Under the pieces are notes generated by a model, which worked only from the letters and a program-made list of their open reading frames with translations, had not been told where the DNA came from and made no database searches. Of a DNA stretch of 12,743 nt, positions 1 through 7,294 are shown one piece after another. Each line of letters opens with the position of its first letter. Within the stretch, counting starts at the first letter, position 1. Where the stretch lies: assembly GCA_964645915.1 (NCBI GenBank), contig CAZYDH010000036.1:1-12743 (forward strand), read 5' to 3'. Source of the DNA: JACNKV01 sp964645915 (GTDB lineage: Bacteria > Fidelibacterota > Marinisomatia > Marinisomatales > JACNKV01). A program made the position numbers and the translations under genes.

Positions 1-40
1 ATGTTAACTTACAATACTAACTCTAATACTGGTCCAGTTT

Positions 41-337
41 GTGGGGGCAGGGCAACCATCTGGTGCGTCTATGAAGATATCCTTTTCTGTAAAAGAATTA
101 GACAATAAAAAATTTCCTGATAAAACTGTAGTAAATGATATTAAATATGTTGTTACTGATATATACTATATTGATAGAAATCTTAACAAAAAGTATTCTG
201 AAAATTTCACATGGAAAGTTGCTACAAATAAAGATTTACATGAACTTAATCCATATGATGTTGAAGAATTTAGAGCTTATAAAAATTTAATAACATCTAT
301 TGAAAACCAATCAGCCAAAGAGGATTATAATTTATAA
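41..337 (+). CDS. Hypothetical small protein, start uncertain
   Basis: This is an open frame of up to 98 codons that begins with GTG at 41; an ATG at 71 would give 88 residues. I recognise no family. The predicted protein is polar and rich in Lys, Asn and Tyr, with a plausible mixed strand/helix pattern. The same frame stays open back to a stop at 5-7, and the codons before the GTG are hydrophobic (Leu/Ile/Val), which looks like the core of a signal peptide that lacks its start codon. The gene may therefore be the remains of an exported protein, or be frameshifted relative to the ATG at position 1, which reads another frame and stops early. Neither start has a convincing ribosome binding site. 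Confidence 0.3.
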   Translation: MGAGQPSGASMKISFSVKELDNKKFPDKTVVNDIKYVVTDIYYIDRNLNKKYSENFTWKVATNKDLHELNPYDVEEFRAYKNLITSIENQSAKEDYNL

Positions 338-553
338 GCTGATATTGAAATATACCTCTAGAGTATTTTAATTATAGATAAAGGTAAATACATGATATAT
401 TATTTCGGAATACATTTTGAGTAAAAAAAGAGATTCAACATTAGGCTGCGGAACATCTATTGAGTTTGAAAGAATACAAATTGTTGCTTAATTTTTTTGT
501 GTGATGGACCGGGGAATACATATCAAAAATTAATATTTTAAAGGATTAGAAAC
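338..553. other. Gene-free stretch with no clear function
   Basis: About 215 AT-rich bases lie between the hypothetical ORF and the barrel-like gene. A near-palindrome sits around 353-367 (CTCTAGAG core) and a stop-bounded open stretch at 396-491 lacks an ATG start. I see no RNA gene or repeat. The only functional site I can support is AAGGA at 541-545, eight bases before the ATG at 554, which is the ribosome binding site of the next gene. Confidence 0.5.
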
Positions 554-1321
554 ATGTTACGAAAAGTAAGAGGAATTTTGGTAGTGTTTTTAATGGTAGG
601 TTTGTTATCAGCAATAGATTCACCAGACACAACAATGACATTGCCAGAGAATTTAGGTATTGGATTCGGCTTCCTTATCGCCAATCCCCAGGGTGAGTTT
701 GATGAAAATGTAGAAAACTTGGGATTAGGATTTATTTTTAATACCGACTGGTCTTTTAATCACTCTCCCTTCTCTGTCGGAATAGAACTCGGTGGTGCAA
801 CCTATGGGAAATTGGAAAGAAACATTCCTTTTAATTATTTTACAGATCTTGTAAATGTGGAAGAAAAAACCACATCTGACATCTTATTAATAAATCTATT
901 TGGTCGATCAGGGTTTATGGCAGGTAAACTTAATATATACACTAAAGCTTTTACCGGTTTCCAACTTTTGAACACAACCACAACAATTCGAAGTGAACAA
1001 TGGATTACTGACGATGATGAAACAGATGAGATTGCAAGCTCAAACGTTTTTGAAGATTTTACATACAATTATGGTTTAGGTGTTGGATTTCGTTTTCCCA
1101 TTCTAAAAATTAATAGATTACCGAATGGTGATTCTGGAAAACCTCTACAAATACAAGTTGAACTTAATTGGTCTAAAGGAGGAGAAGCTGAATATCTGAA
1201 TGCCAGCAAAGAGGGCTCTATTATTTTTTCTGATCCTGAAGACGGTCCGGTGACCACATCATATCATCCTGATAAATCAAAAACTGATTTATTCAAAATT
1301 CAGATTGGGATCGGTATCTAG
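554..1321 (+). CDS. Exported outer-membrane beta-barrel-like protein
   Basis: The 255-residue protein opens with a signal peptide: basic residues at 3-6 (RKVR), a hydrophobic core to about residue 18, then a cleavage-like LLSA stretch. The mature part alternates short runs of alternating hydrophobic/polar and Gly/aromatic residues (for example around LGIGFGFLI, LGLGFIF, NYGLGVGFRF) with polar Asp/Thr-rich turns, as in small outer-membrane barrels. It ends in an alternating strand, FKIQIGIGI. There is no lipobox. I cannot name a family, so the role is inferred from pattern only. AAGGA lies eight bases before the ATG. It is the first gene of a unit with the GNAT and CHAT genes, and its last codons overlap the proposed GNAT start. 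Confidence 0.75.
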   Translation: MLRKVRGILVVFLMVGLLSAIDSPDTTMTLPENLGIGFGFLIANPQGEFDENVENLGLGFIFNTDWSFNHSPFSVGIELGGATYGKLERNIPFNYFTDLVNVEEKTTSDILLINLFGRSGFMAGKLNIYTKAFTGFQLLNTTTTIRSEQWITDDDETDEIASSNVFEDFTYNYGLGVGFRFPILKINRLPNGDSGKPLQIQVELNWSKGGEAEYLNASKEGSIIFSDPEDGPVTTSYHPDKSKTDLFKIQIGIGI

Positions 1322-1808
1322 TCAACATTGGATTTCTGATATCAAACCTAATAAAGTAAATATTCGTATCGCGAATGAGGATGATATCAATTTTATCGTT
1401 CAGTCAAATCTTTCTATGGCAAAGGAGACTGAAAATAAGACTCTGGACAAACAAATCGTTCAGGCAGGTGTTCGCGTTGTATTTCAAAAAGACAATCACG
1501 ACCTTTATCTCATTGCAGAAGAAGCCAGATTATCTGTTGGGCAGCTTTTAATTACTAAAGAATGGTCCGATTGGCGAAATGGATATTTTTGGTGGATCCA
1601 ATCTGTTTATGTTCATCCTGAACACCGTTGCAAAGGCGTATACAAAAACCTTCATAAAACAGTGCGTCAGTTAGCCAAAGAACAAAACGCTTGTGGAATT
1701 CGCCTTTACGTTGATTCTGATAATAATATTGCTCAAAAAACATATCGTTCTCTTGGAATGGATCCATCCAATTACATTTTTTTTGAAGAAGACTGGAGTG
1801 ATTCTTGA
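1305..1808 (+). CDS. GNAT family N-acetyltransferase
   Basis: This is a single-domain GCN5-related acetyltransferase of about 150-167 residues, expected in the cytoplasm and using acetyl-CoA. The first strand and helix are VNIRIANEDDINFIV. The middle carries the strongly conserved EWSDWRNG and WWIQSVYV segments. Motif A follows (HPEHRCKGVY, a variant of the R-x-x-G-x-G/A pyrophosphate loop), then LYVDSDNNIAQKTYRSLGM, the usual motif B Tyr/Gly-Met region. The acceptor substrate cannot be read from sequence. No ATG lies near the domain start; TTG at 1305 is the best conventional start and overlaps the upstream gene by 17 bases, but it has no clear ribosome binding site and adds about 18 residues before the domain, so a nearby rarer start is possible. 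The stop overlaps the CHAT gene start. Confidence 0.88.
   Translation: MGSVSSQHWISDIKPNKVNIRIANEDDINFIVQSNLSMAKETENKTLDKQIVQAGVRVVFQKDNHDLYLIAEEARLSVGQLLITKEWSDWRNGYFWWIQSVYVHPEHRCKGVYKNLHKTVRQLAKEQNACGIRLYVDSDNNIAQKTYRSLGMDPSNYIFFEEDWSDS
1795..1807 (+). promoter_or_regulatory. Ribosome binding site deciding a TTG start
   Basis: GGAG at 1795-1798 lies six bases before the TTG at 1805. That TTG overlaps the stop of the acetyltransferase gene in TTGA. The site supports a TTG start and translational coupling, because starting here gives a proper signal peptide and no ATG precedes it in frame. Confidence 0.7.
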
Positions 1809-4800
1809 AACGTTTGATCATTCTTTGCTTATGGCTATTTAACTCACTTTGTGCAGATATGACTGTGCAGGACTCTATCCGATTTATGATCCACATCGGA
1901 GACTCTCTCAATAACCACGCCAAATTTGACTCAGCTATAACGCTATTTAACCAAGCATTTAAAAAAGCTGAAAAGCATCAAGATAGAGAAAGCATGATCT
2001 ATTCTCATATTCAACTTTCCGAGACATATGGCGATCTCGCAGATTTCACCACCGCAGAAGATCATGCAAATCAGGCGCTCCAATTTTCGATACAATTTCA
2101 GTTGGATTCACTGTGGATCGAATCGAAGAAATCTATATTGACACTTCAATTTCAACAAGGAAAATATCAGGATGCGCTCGATATTGCTGAAGAAGTCCTT
2201 GATAAAAGAACTCTCCTTTTTGGGGCCAACCATTTTGATGTCGCAATGGATTACAATGATATCGGAGTTCTTTCGTATATGCTTGGTGATTATTCTAATG
2301 CAACTGATGCCTATGCCAGAGCATTTGATATCATTCAAGCTGAAGACAAAAATATTAATCTGCGTGCGCAATTATTAAACAATATGGGGGTGGCATTTGC
2401 CAGACTTGGGAATTACTTAGATGCTCTTGATCATTATTCGCGATCTTTGGATTTAAAAAAACAATACTTAGATGATGATCATCCGAGCTTCGGCACCAAT
2501 TTACGAAATATCGGAATGATCTATAGTCGAATTGGCGAATATCACCATGGTTTAGAGTTTTACGAGTTGGCTCTTATAAATTGGAAAAATTACTATGGAG
2601 AATCTCATCCAAAAGTTGGGGAGTTGTATCAAGATATTAGTGTTACTCAGATGTATCTAGGTAATTATCATGATGCACTTCAACTGCAGACAGAAAGTTT
2701 GGAAATATTAAAAAGGAAATTGGATCCATCTCATCCGAAAATAGCACTAGGTAATTCAAACTTAAGCATGATCTATATGGGATTGAAGATGTATGATGAA
2801 GCTGAAAAACACAATTTAGCCTCCATTGAACAGGAGATCAAACAATTCGGAGAGGACTATCCCCATCTTGCGATCAATTATAGTAATCTCGGAACTGTGT
2901 ATTCAGAAACCGGAAAGTTCGATCTCGCAAAAGAAAATCTGTACAAAGCTCTTTCATTAAGAATATCTCAGTACGGAGAAGATCATTACCGAACGGCTAT
3001 CATTTATGGAAAAATTGGGTCAATGTACTTCCGTGCTGATGATTATCCATCTGCAAAAGAAAATCAACTTAAGGCATTGGAAATAGCCCAATCATTTTGG
3101 GGAGAATATCACCATCGTACCGGAGAGTTTTATATACGCCTTGGGAGACTCTATTCGAAAATAAATGACCATAAGAAAGCGTTGAACTACTATCATAAGA
3201 ATGTTATTTGCCAATCAATCAATTTTACGGATACGTCTTATTTTGCACATCCTGATCTTATTCCAAGTTCAAAAAATTATCAGTTATTAAATGCCCTATC
3301 TCACAAAGCGAATGAAATGGTTGTAGCTTCAGAAGATCCTTCCCTTTCACAACCTGATAAAAAGAAACTCCGTGAAAAAGCTTTAGAGGTTTTTGAACAT
3401 TCAATTGATCTACTCAATACGATCCGAAAAGGTTTTTATCTAAGTTCGTCAAAATTAGTGCTGAACGAACTCCATAACACGGTTTTTTCTCCGGCAATAA
3501 ATATTGCATATACTCTTTATAACCAAACCGATAATATTGAATTTCTTCACCGTGCATTTCGATTATCAGAGCAGGAACGAGCCACGGTTTTTTGGGATAA
3601 TATTCAATCAATAAATGCCCGAGAGTTTAGCGGGATCCCTGACAGTTTGATCCAAAAAGAAAAATCGATCCGCACAGAAATCTCCTTTTTTGAAAATATG
3701 GTTTCTAAAACTTTAAATGCTAAAGATGATTCTACCCAAAAGGTTCATCACTCGTGGAAGTCCAAGCTTTTTACCAGTACTGAAGCGTATAAACATCTAC
3801 TTTCCCAATTAGATACAAATTATCCGGAATATTATTCTCTCAAATTCAATGCACCTTTAGCTGATGTTAAAACGATACAAAATTCCTTAGATAGGAAAAC
3901 TGCTTTGATTGAATATTCCGTTTCAGATACGATTCTATATATCTTTGTGTTGACAAATAAGAAACTCTCATGTAAAACAGTTTTGATTGATTCATCTTTA
4001 TCTGATCTGATTCAAACCTATCTGAAATCCGTTATTAAGTTAAATACGTCAGATTTTATTCATTCTGCACGGATGTTATATACTATACTGATCGAACCGA
4101 TAAAAAGTGACATTCGATTTAAGAAAAAACTGGTTATCATTCCGCATGAAGAGTTATATGAACTTCCATTTGATGCTTTATTAACGAAAGAACATTCCGG
4201 TAGAGATATAACCGATTATCCATACTTGATCAGTAAATACGATATCATTCAGCATTATTCAGCAAATTTATTAGTTTATACTCAAAACATCCCGGACAAT
4301 CGTGCTAGAAATCATTTTATAGGATTTGCTCCTGTTAAGTTTGAAAATATATTTGACAATCTTCCCGGATCGGTTGAAGAAATTCAAACCATTTCATCCT
4401 TGTTTAACGATAAGAATAAATCCTCCACTTCTTGTCTTTATCAAGACGCAAATGAACGTATCATAAAATCTTCAGAGCTAAAGGAATATAAATACATCCA
4501 TTTAGCAACTCATGGTGTTGTGAAATCGGAAAATAATGATCAGTCATACTTTGTGTTTTCACAAGATGATTCTACAAAAAGTTCAGAAGATAATTTGCTC
4601 TATGCCAATGAGTGTTATAATCTTGATCTTCAAAGCGATCTGGTTGTGTTAAGCAGCTGTGAAAGTGGTCTTGGAGAAATCGCCAAAGGAGAAGGAATAA
4701 TGGGATTGAACCGTGGTTTTCAATATTCAGGAACAAAAAATATTGTTTATTCCTTATGGAAAGTCGATGACAAATCTTCACATCAACTCATGTCTGAAAT

Positions 4801-4927
4801 GTATCAACTTATAGTAAGAAACGGAGCACAATCCTCTTCATTACGGAAGGCAAAACTTGCGATGATAAAAAATCCTGCGACCGCTTTTCCAAAAGCATGG
4901 GCAGGATATGTGTGGATGGGTGAGTGA
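1805..4927 (+). CDS. Exported TPR-CHAT domain protein, putative cysteine protease
   Basis: The protein has 1040 residues. Residues 1-17 form a signal peptide (KRLIILCLWLF core, cleavage after LCA); there is no proper lipobox. Residues about 35-480 are tetratricopeptide repeats of the kinesin-light-chain type. At least six run in exact 42-residue register, starting at about 223, 265, 307, 349, 391 and 433 with G-E/D-x-H-P-like openings, and one or two more lie before them. A helical linker follows, then a C-terminal CHAT domain from about 740 to 1040 (caspase clan CD). It has the clan's dyad: His903 in IHLATHG and Cys952 in VVLSSCESGLGE. The PHEELYELPFDALL and NIVYSLWKVDD segments are also typical. 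Known CHAT proteins are proteases or peptide-sensing effectors. The signal peptide implies work outside the cytoplasm, which is unusual for the best-studied members. The target is unknown; the facing sigma/anti-sigma pair is a candidate. Confidence 0.93.
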   Translation: MKRLIILCLWLFNSLCADMTVQDSIRFMIHIGDSLNNHAKFDSAITLFNQAFKKAEKHQDRESMIYSHIQLSETYGDLADFTTAEDHANQALQFSIQFQLDSLWIESKKSILTLQFQQGKYQDALDIAEEVLDKRTLLFGANHFDVAMDYNDIGVLSYMLGDYSNATDAYARAFDIIQAEDKNINLRAQLLNNMGVAFARLGNYLDALDHYSRSLDLKKQYLDDDHPSFGTNLRNIGMIYSRIGEYHHGLEFYELALINWKNYYGESHPKVGELYQDISVTQMYLGNYHDALQLQTESLEILKRKLDPSHPKIALGNSNLSMIYMGLKMYDEAEKHNLASIEQEIKQFGEDYPHLAINYSNLGTVYSETGKFDLAKENLYKALSLRISQYGEDHYRTAIIYGKIGSMYFRADDYPSAKENQLKALEIAQSFWGEYHHRTGEFYIRLGRLYSKINDHKKALNYYHKNVICQSINFTDTSYFAHPDLIPSSKNYQLLNALSHKANEMVVASEDPSLSQPDKKKLREKALEVFEHSIDLLNTIRKGFYLSSSKLVLNELHNTVFSPAINIAYTLYNQTDNIEFLHRAFRLSEQERATVFWDNIQSINAREFSGIPDSLIQKEKSIRTEISFFENMVSKTLNAKDDSTQKVHHSWKSKLFTSTEAYKHLLSQLDTNYPEYYSLKFNAPLADVKTIQNSLDRKTALIEYSVSDTILYIFVLTNKKLSCKTVLIDSSLSDLIQTYLKSVIKLNTSDFIHSARMLYTILIEPIKSDIRFKKKLVIIPHEELYELPFDALLTKEHSGRDITDYPYLISKYDIIQHYSANLLVYTQNIPDNRARNHFIGFAPVKFENIFDNLPGSVEEIQTISSLFNDKNKSSTSCLYQDANERIIKSSELKEYKYIHLATHGVVKSENNDQSYFVFSQDDSTKSSEDNLLYANECYNLDLQSDLVVLSSCESGLGEIAKGEGIMGLNRGFQYSGTKNIVYSLWKVDDKSSHQLMSEMYQLIVRNGAQSSSLRKAKLAMIKNPATAFPKAWAGYVWMGE

Positions 4928-4935
4928 ACTTAGGT

Positions 4936-5580
4936 TTATTCTATAATAAATTTGCCAACATAAAGTAGGTTTGAATCCGTTTCAAGTTTCCAGTAATATA
5001 GTCCTTTTGATAACGATTTTTCTATTTGAATTCCGTTTGAATCACCCGTGGTAGTTATAACGACATTTTGTTCATTATTGAGGATCGTGATCTTAAGTAG
5101 TTCATCTCCTTCATAATTCCACTGAAAACTCAATATTTCGGAGTGTAATGTTTCTCCGATCAAGGGTGATATAATCTCTAATCCCATATCACTGCGGTAC
5201 GTACTTTCAATATAATGTTCAAACATCGGATCTGTTGTAAACATTTGATTAGATGTTGTATCGATCTGTTTAAAAATAATTAATCCAATAAAAGAGACCA
5301 TAATAGCCAATGTATAAATAAACGGTCTTACTCCTTGTTTACCAGCCGACATTTCATTCTTTTGTAAAGGAATCTCCATCGGGATCTTATTCATATCCGG
5401 GACAGTGCTCATCATTGTATAAACATCCAACACTGCTTCTTTACAATCAAAACATTCTTCTACATGACGAAGAACATCTCCCGGAACTGTATTTAATTCT
5501 CCGGATTTAAGTTTTTCAGTATAGTAGGCGATCATCTCTGTATTTAGATGATCTTGTTCAAAATATTTTTTATTCATCAT
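4936..5580 (-). CDS. Membrane anti-sigma factor with zinc-finger domain
   Basis: The protein has 214 residues in three parts. The N-terminal cytoplasmic domain fits the zinc-binding anti-sigma fold: His11 and then His39-x3-Cys43-x2-Cys46 (HVEECFDC). One membrane segment spans about 87-103 (FIYTLAIMVSFIGLIIF). The remaining 110 residues would be periplasmic and look like a small beta-sandwich (FQWNYEGDELLKITIL, then GLYYWKLE, then LYVGKFIIE). Family knowledge: such proteins hold a sigma factor at the membrane until they are cleaved or change shape. The ATG at 5580 (or 5577) overlaps the end of the sigma-like gene by 11 bases, so the pair is co-transcribed and probably coupled. The stop lies only eight bases from the stop of the convergent CHAT gene. 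The partner assignment is inferred from adjacency. Confidence 0.85.
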   Translation of the reverse strand: MMNKKYFEQDHLNTEMIAYYTEKLKSGELNTVPGDVLRHVEECFDCKEAVLDVYTMMSTVPDMNKIPMEIPLQKNEMSAGKQGVRPFIYTLAIMVSFIGLIIFKQIDTTSNQMFTTDPMFEHYIESTYRSDMGLEIISPLIGETLHSEILSFQWNYEGDELLKITILNNEQNVVITTTGDSNGIQIEKSLSKGLYYWKLETDSNLLYVGKFIIE

Positions 5581-6544
5581 TTTTACCTTTTTGATTCAGA
5601 TCATATTTTAAATAGTTAAGGGAGATTAAAGTCTCAAAAGTCCTTGAATCATACACACTCATTTTGTGAAATTTATTCATAAGCGTAATTAGCTCATTTA
5701 TTCTCACTTGAATCCATCGTATCAATGCACCCGGTTTTCTTTCTTTTTCTTCCACCCGATTAAAAACAGAGTTGATCCGTTCAAATATCTGTTTACGAGT
5801 AAAAGACAAATTATCCCTTTTTAATATTTTAATATCTTCATCTGATAACTCTGTTGACCATTTCAAAATATTCTCATCGGATATGGGTAGTTTAAAATGA
5901 AATTTTAATAGAAGCTCAAGTTTAGGACGTTTATTATGATATAGTGCTAATATAACATTTAATCGGTGGGTCTCTAATTGGAGTATAGATTCCTGCATTA
6001 GATCTAATGGTGCATCAGCTGCTAATCTACCAGTTTGTTGTTGGTCGAGTGATATGTATTTTGAATCCATTTTTCTGATGATGTTCGCAATAATATATCT
6101 CACTGAAACCATGAAATACGAAGAAAACTCAACTATTTTTTCCGTTTTAGTATAGTTAAACCATATTTTTTGTAATCGCCCTTTCATTAAAACCAGCATC
6201 AATTCTTGAATAATGTCTTCATAATTTTCCTGAAAACGGTATGCATACCGTCGTTTAACATAAGAGGAAATCGTTGGAAAATAGATGAGGATAAATGTAT
6301 TTGGATCTTGATCGATCAAATTTTCTAACGAACAATATTTTTGGATAATCTGTTCAAGGTGTGTTGATTGGTCGAGAAGTATAGTTAAGTCATCTTCTTG
6401 TATTCTATGAAAGAGACTGGTTTTAACCTGTTCAATAATAGTCGGAAAAAATATCGTCGGGAAATTTTGTTCAGGATATAATAATCGGATAGTCTTCTGT
6501 ATTTTTATCTCTAATTCCGGATTGTTTTTCAATATATCACACAT
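5570..6544 (-). CDS. Divergent sigma-70-like factor (ECF-type)
   Basis: The protein has 324 residues, long for an ECF sigma factor (usually near 190). Residues about 100-185 resemble sigma region 2: helices around FPTISSYVKRRYAYRF and YEDIIQELMLVLM, then an FSSYFMVSVRYIIANIIRK segment matching the promoter-melting helix that normally reads like W-L-x-x-I-A-x-N-x-x-x-D-x-x-R-K. About 100 extra residues precede it. The C-terminal half is helical and basic but has no textbook region 4 helix-turn-helix, so DNA recognition may differ. AAAGAG just before the ATG is a fair ribosome binding site. It is followed by an overlapping anti-sigma gene, which is the main support for the call. A role as a non-sigma DNA-binding regulator cannot be excluded. 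Confidence 0.7.
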   Translation of the reverse strand: MCDILKNNPELEIKIQKTIRLLYPEQNFPTIFFPTIIEQVKTSLFHRIQEDDLTILLDQSTHLEQIIQKYCSLENLIDQDPNTFILIYFPTISSYVKRRYAYRFQENYEDIIQELMLVLMKGRLQKIWFNYTKTEKIVEFSSYFMVSVRYIIANIIRKMDSKYISLDQQQTGRLAADAPLDLMQESILQLETHRLNVILALYHNKRPKLELLLKFHFKLPISDENILKWSTELSDEDIKILKRDNLSFTRKQIFERINSVFNRVEEKERKPGALIRWIQVRINELITLMNKFHKMSVYDSRTFETLISLNYLKYDLNQKGKNDE

Positions 6545-6693
6545 AACTCTTTTTGAATTTATACATAATTATTAACGAAATAAGAGAAATATTTCAGAAA
6601 ATCTCGTTTTTTTGATTTTAAGTGTGATATAACATATAGAAGGGTTGGTAAAACACAATAACAATGAAATATAACTCAGCTTACTTATATCAA

Positions 6694-6723
6694 CGGAGAG
6701 GGGCGATTGCTCGTCTCTCTCCG
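6694..6723 (+). other. Strong 13-bp hairpin, possible structured RNA
   Basis: The left arm 6694-6706 pairs with the right arm 6711-6723 around a four-base TTGC loop. All thirteen positions pair, two of them as G-T wobbles. GGGGAAAG and then seven T follow, so the T-run is nine bases from the stem, further than in a standard terminator. The strand is assigned by these wobbles and the T-run. Its function is unknown. Confidence 0.5.
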
Positions 6724-6773
6724 GGGGAAAGTTTTTTTGATCTATAAAATACATTGAAATATAATACACCAGT

Positions 6774-6809
6774 GGGGAGAGGTTAGCTTGGAGACTTCTC
6801 CCCCTTTTT
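6774..6809 (+). terminator. Terminator-like hairpin with T-run
   Basis: GGGGAGAGGTT at 6774-6784 pairs with GACTTCTCCCC at 6793-6803 (11 pairs, two wobble) around an eight-base loop; one C and five T follow to 6809. This has the shape of a rho-independent terminator reading on the plus strand. No plus-strand gene ends upstream, so it would stop a small RNA or an early transcript of the queF unit, whose gene begins about 100 bases further on. Confidence 0.5.
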
Positions 6810-6906
6810 ATTTCCACCTTAAGTAATCTTCATTTTCCTTCATTATAAAATCTGTGTAACTTATTTATTATAACCAGACCGTACCGTAATCAATAAGGAG
6901 ACCGTT

Positions 6907-7293
6907 ATGCCAATTCCTGAAGGAAAAACTTTTTCATTTTCAGATGAATCACAAATCCAACCCGATTTTCTGGAGACATTTGAATTTAATAGTCCGAGTC
7001 AATATATCATGACTGAAACGGATGAATTCAGTGCGGTATGCCCCTTTAGTGGATTACCGGATCTTGCCTATGTAAAGATTGAATATTATCCCGAAGGTGG
7101 ATTATGCATCGAACTTAAAAGTTTGAAATACTATTTCATCAGTTTCAGGGATGTTGGTATTTATCAGGAAGCTGCCACTAAACGAATCTATGATGATCTG
7201 AAATCTGCATTGAATACAACTCGAATTAAAGTAACAACCATTTATAATACCCGTGGTGGATTTGATACAACATGCGTAGAAGGAGCATTGTAA
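6907..7293 (+). CDS. queF: NADPH-dependent 7-cyano-7-deazaguanine reductase QueF (type I)
   Basis: QueF reduces the nitrile preQ0 to the amine preQ1 with NADPH in the cytoplasm, in the pathway to queuosine in tRNA. The 128 residues match the short, unimodular form. Cys45 in AVCPFSGLPD is the nucleophile that forms the thioimide with preQ0, and Asp52 is the likely partner acid. IELKSLKYY is the NADPH-binding signature (E-S/L-K-S-x-K). TRGGF near the end corresponds to the PRGG element. In the segment FRDVGIYQEA, Gln stands where the Bacillus protein has His (FHE), while the following Glu is kept. AAGGAG six bases before the ATG fixes the start. One base separates its stop from the next gene's ATG, so the two form an operon. 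I found no preQ1 riboswitch upstream. Confidence 0.95.
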   Translation: MPIPEGKTFSFSDESQIQPDFLETFEFNSPSQYIMTETDEFSAVCPFSGLPDLAYVKIEYYPEGGLCIELKSLKYYFISFRDVGIYQEAATKRIYDDLKSALNTTRIKVTTIYNTRGGFDTTCVEGAL

Positions 7294-7294
7294 T

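Larger units (their letters stand above)
6545..6906. other. Gene-free stretch with structured elements
   Basis: This 362-base gap separates the divergent sigma-like gene (minus) and queF (plus). It holds the leaders of both genes. Near the sigma gene there is an AT-rich imperfect inverted repeat (about 6575-6605). Two strong GC-rich hairpins lie at 6694-6723 and 6774-6803, listed separately, and the queF ribosome binding site AAGGAG is at 6895-6900, six bases from its ATG. No protein gene is convincing here; the 81-codon minus-strand frame runs through both hairpins and has no family resemblance. Confidence 0.6.

Noticed and set aside
396..491. Stop-bounded open stretch ending in a Cys-Gly-Thr-containing peptide
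   Set aside because: It looks somewhat protein-like but is only about 31 codons, has no ATG and no ribosome binding site; it may be a gene remnant, but I cannot support it.
1555..1923. 122-codon minus-strand ORF across the acetyltransferase and CHAT genes
   Set aside because: It is antisense to two well-supported genes and its protein is not recognisable.
4925..4927. TGA stop of the CHAT gene as another selenocysteine codon
   Set aside because: The protein ends naturally after the family's WAGYVWMGE-like tail, and the frame beyond runs into the convergent gene without useful sequence.
4928..4935. Terminator between the convergent CHAT and anti-sigma genes
   Set aside because: The gap is eight bases and no hairpin with a T-run is visible around it; termination must occur inside the opposing gene or by another means.
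6572..6817. 81-codon minus-strand ORF
   Set aside because: It runs through two strong hairpins and a terminator-like T-run, has no ribosome binding site or family resemblance, and its composition follows the structured DNA.
6820..6906. preQ1 riboswitch before queF
   Set aside because: I looked for the short hairpin and A-rich tail of preQ1-I and found neither.
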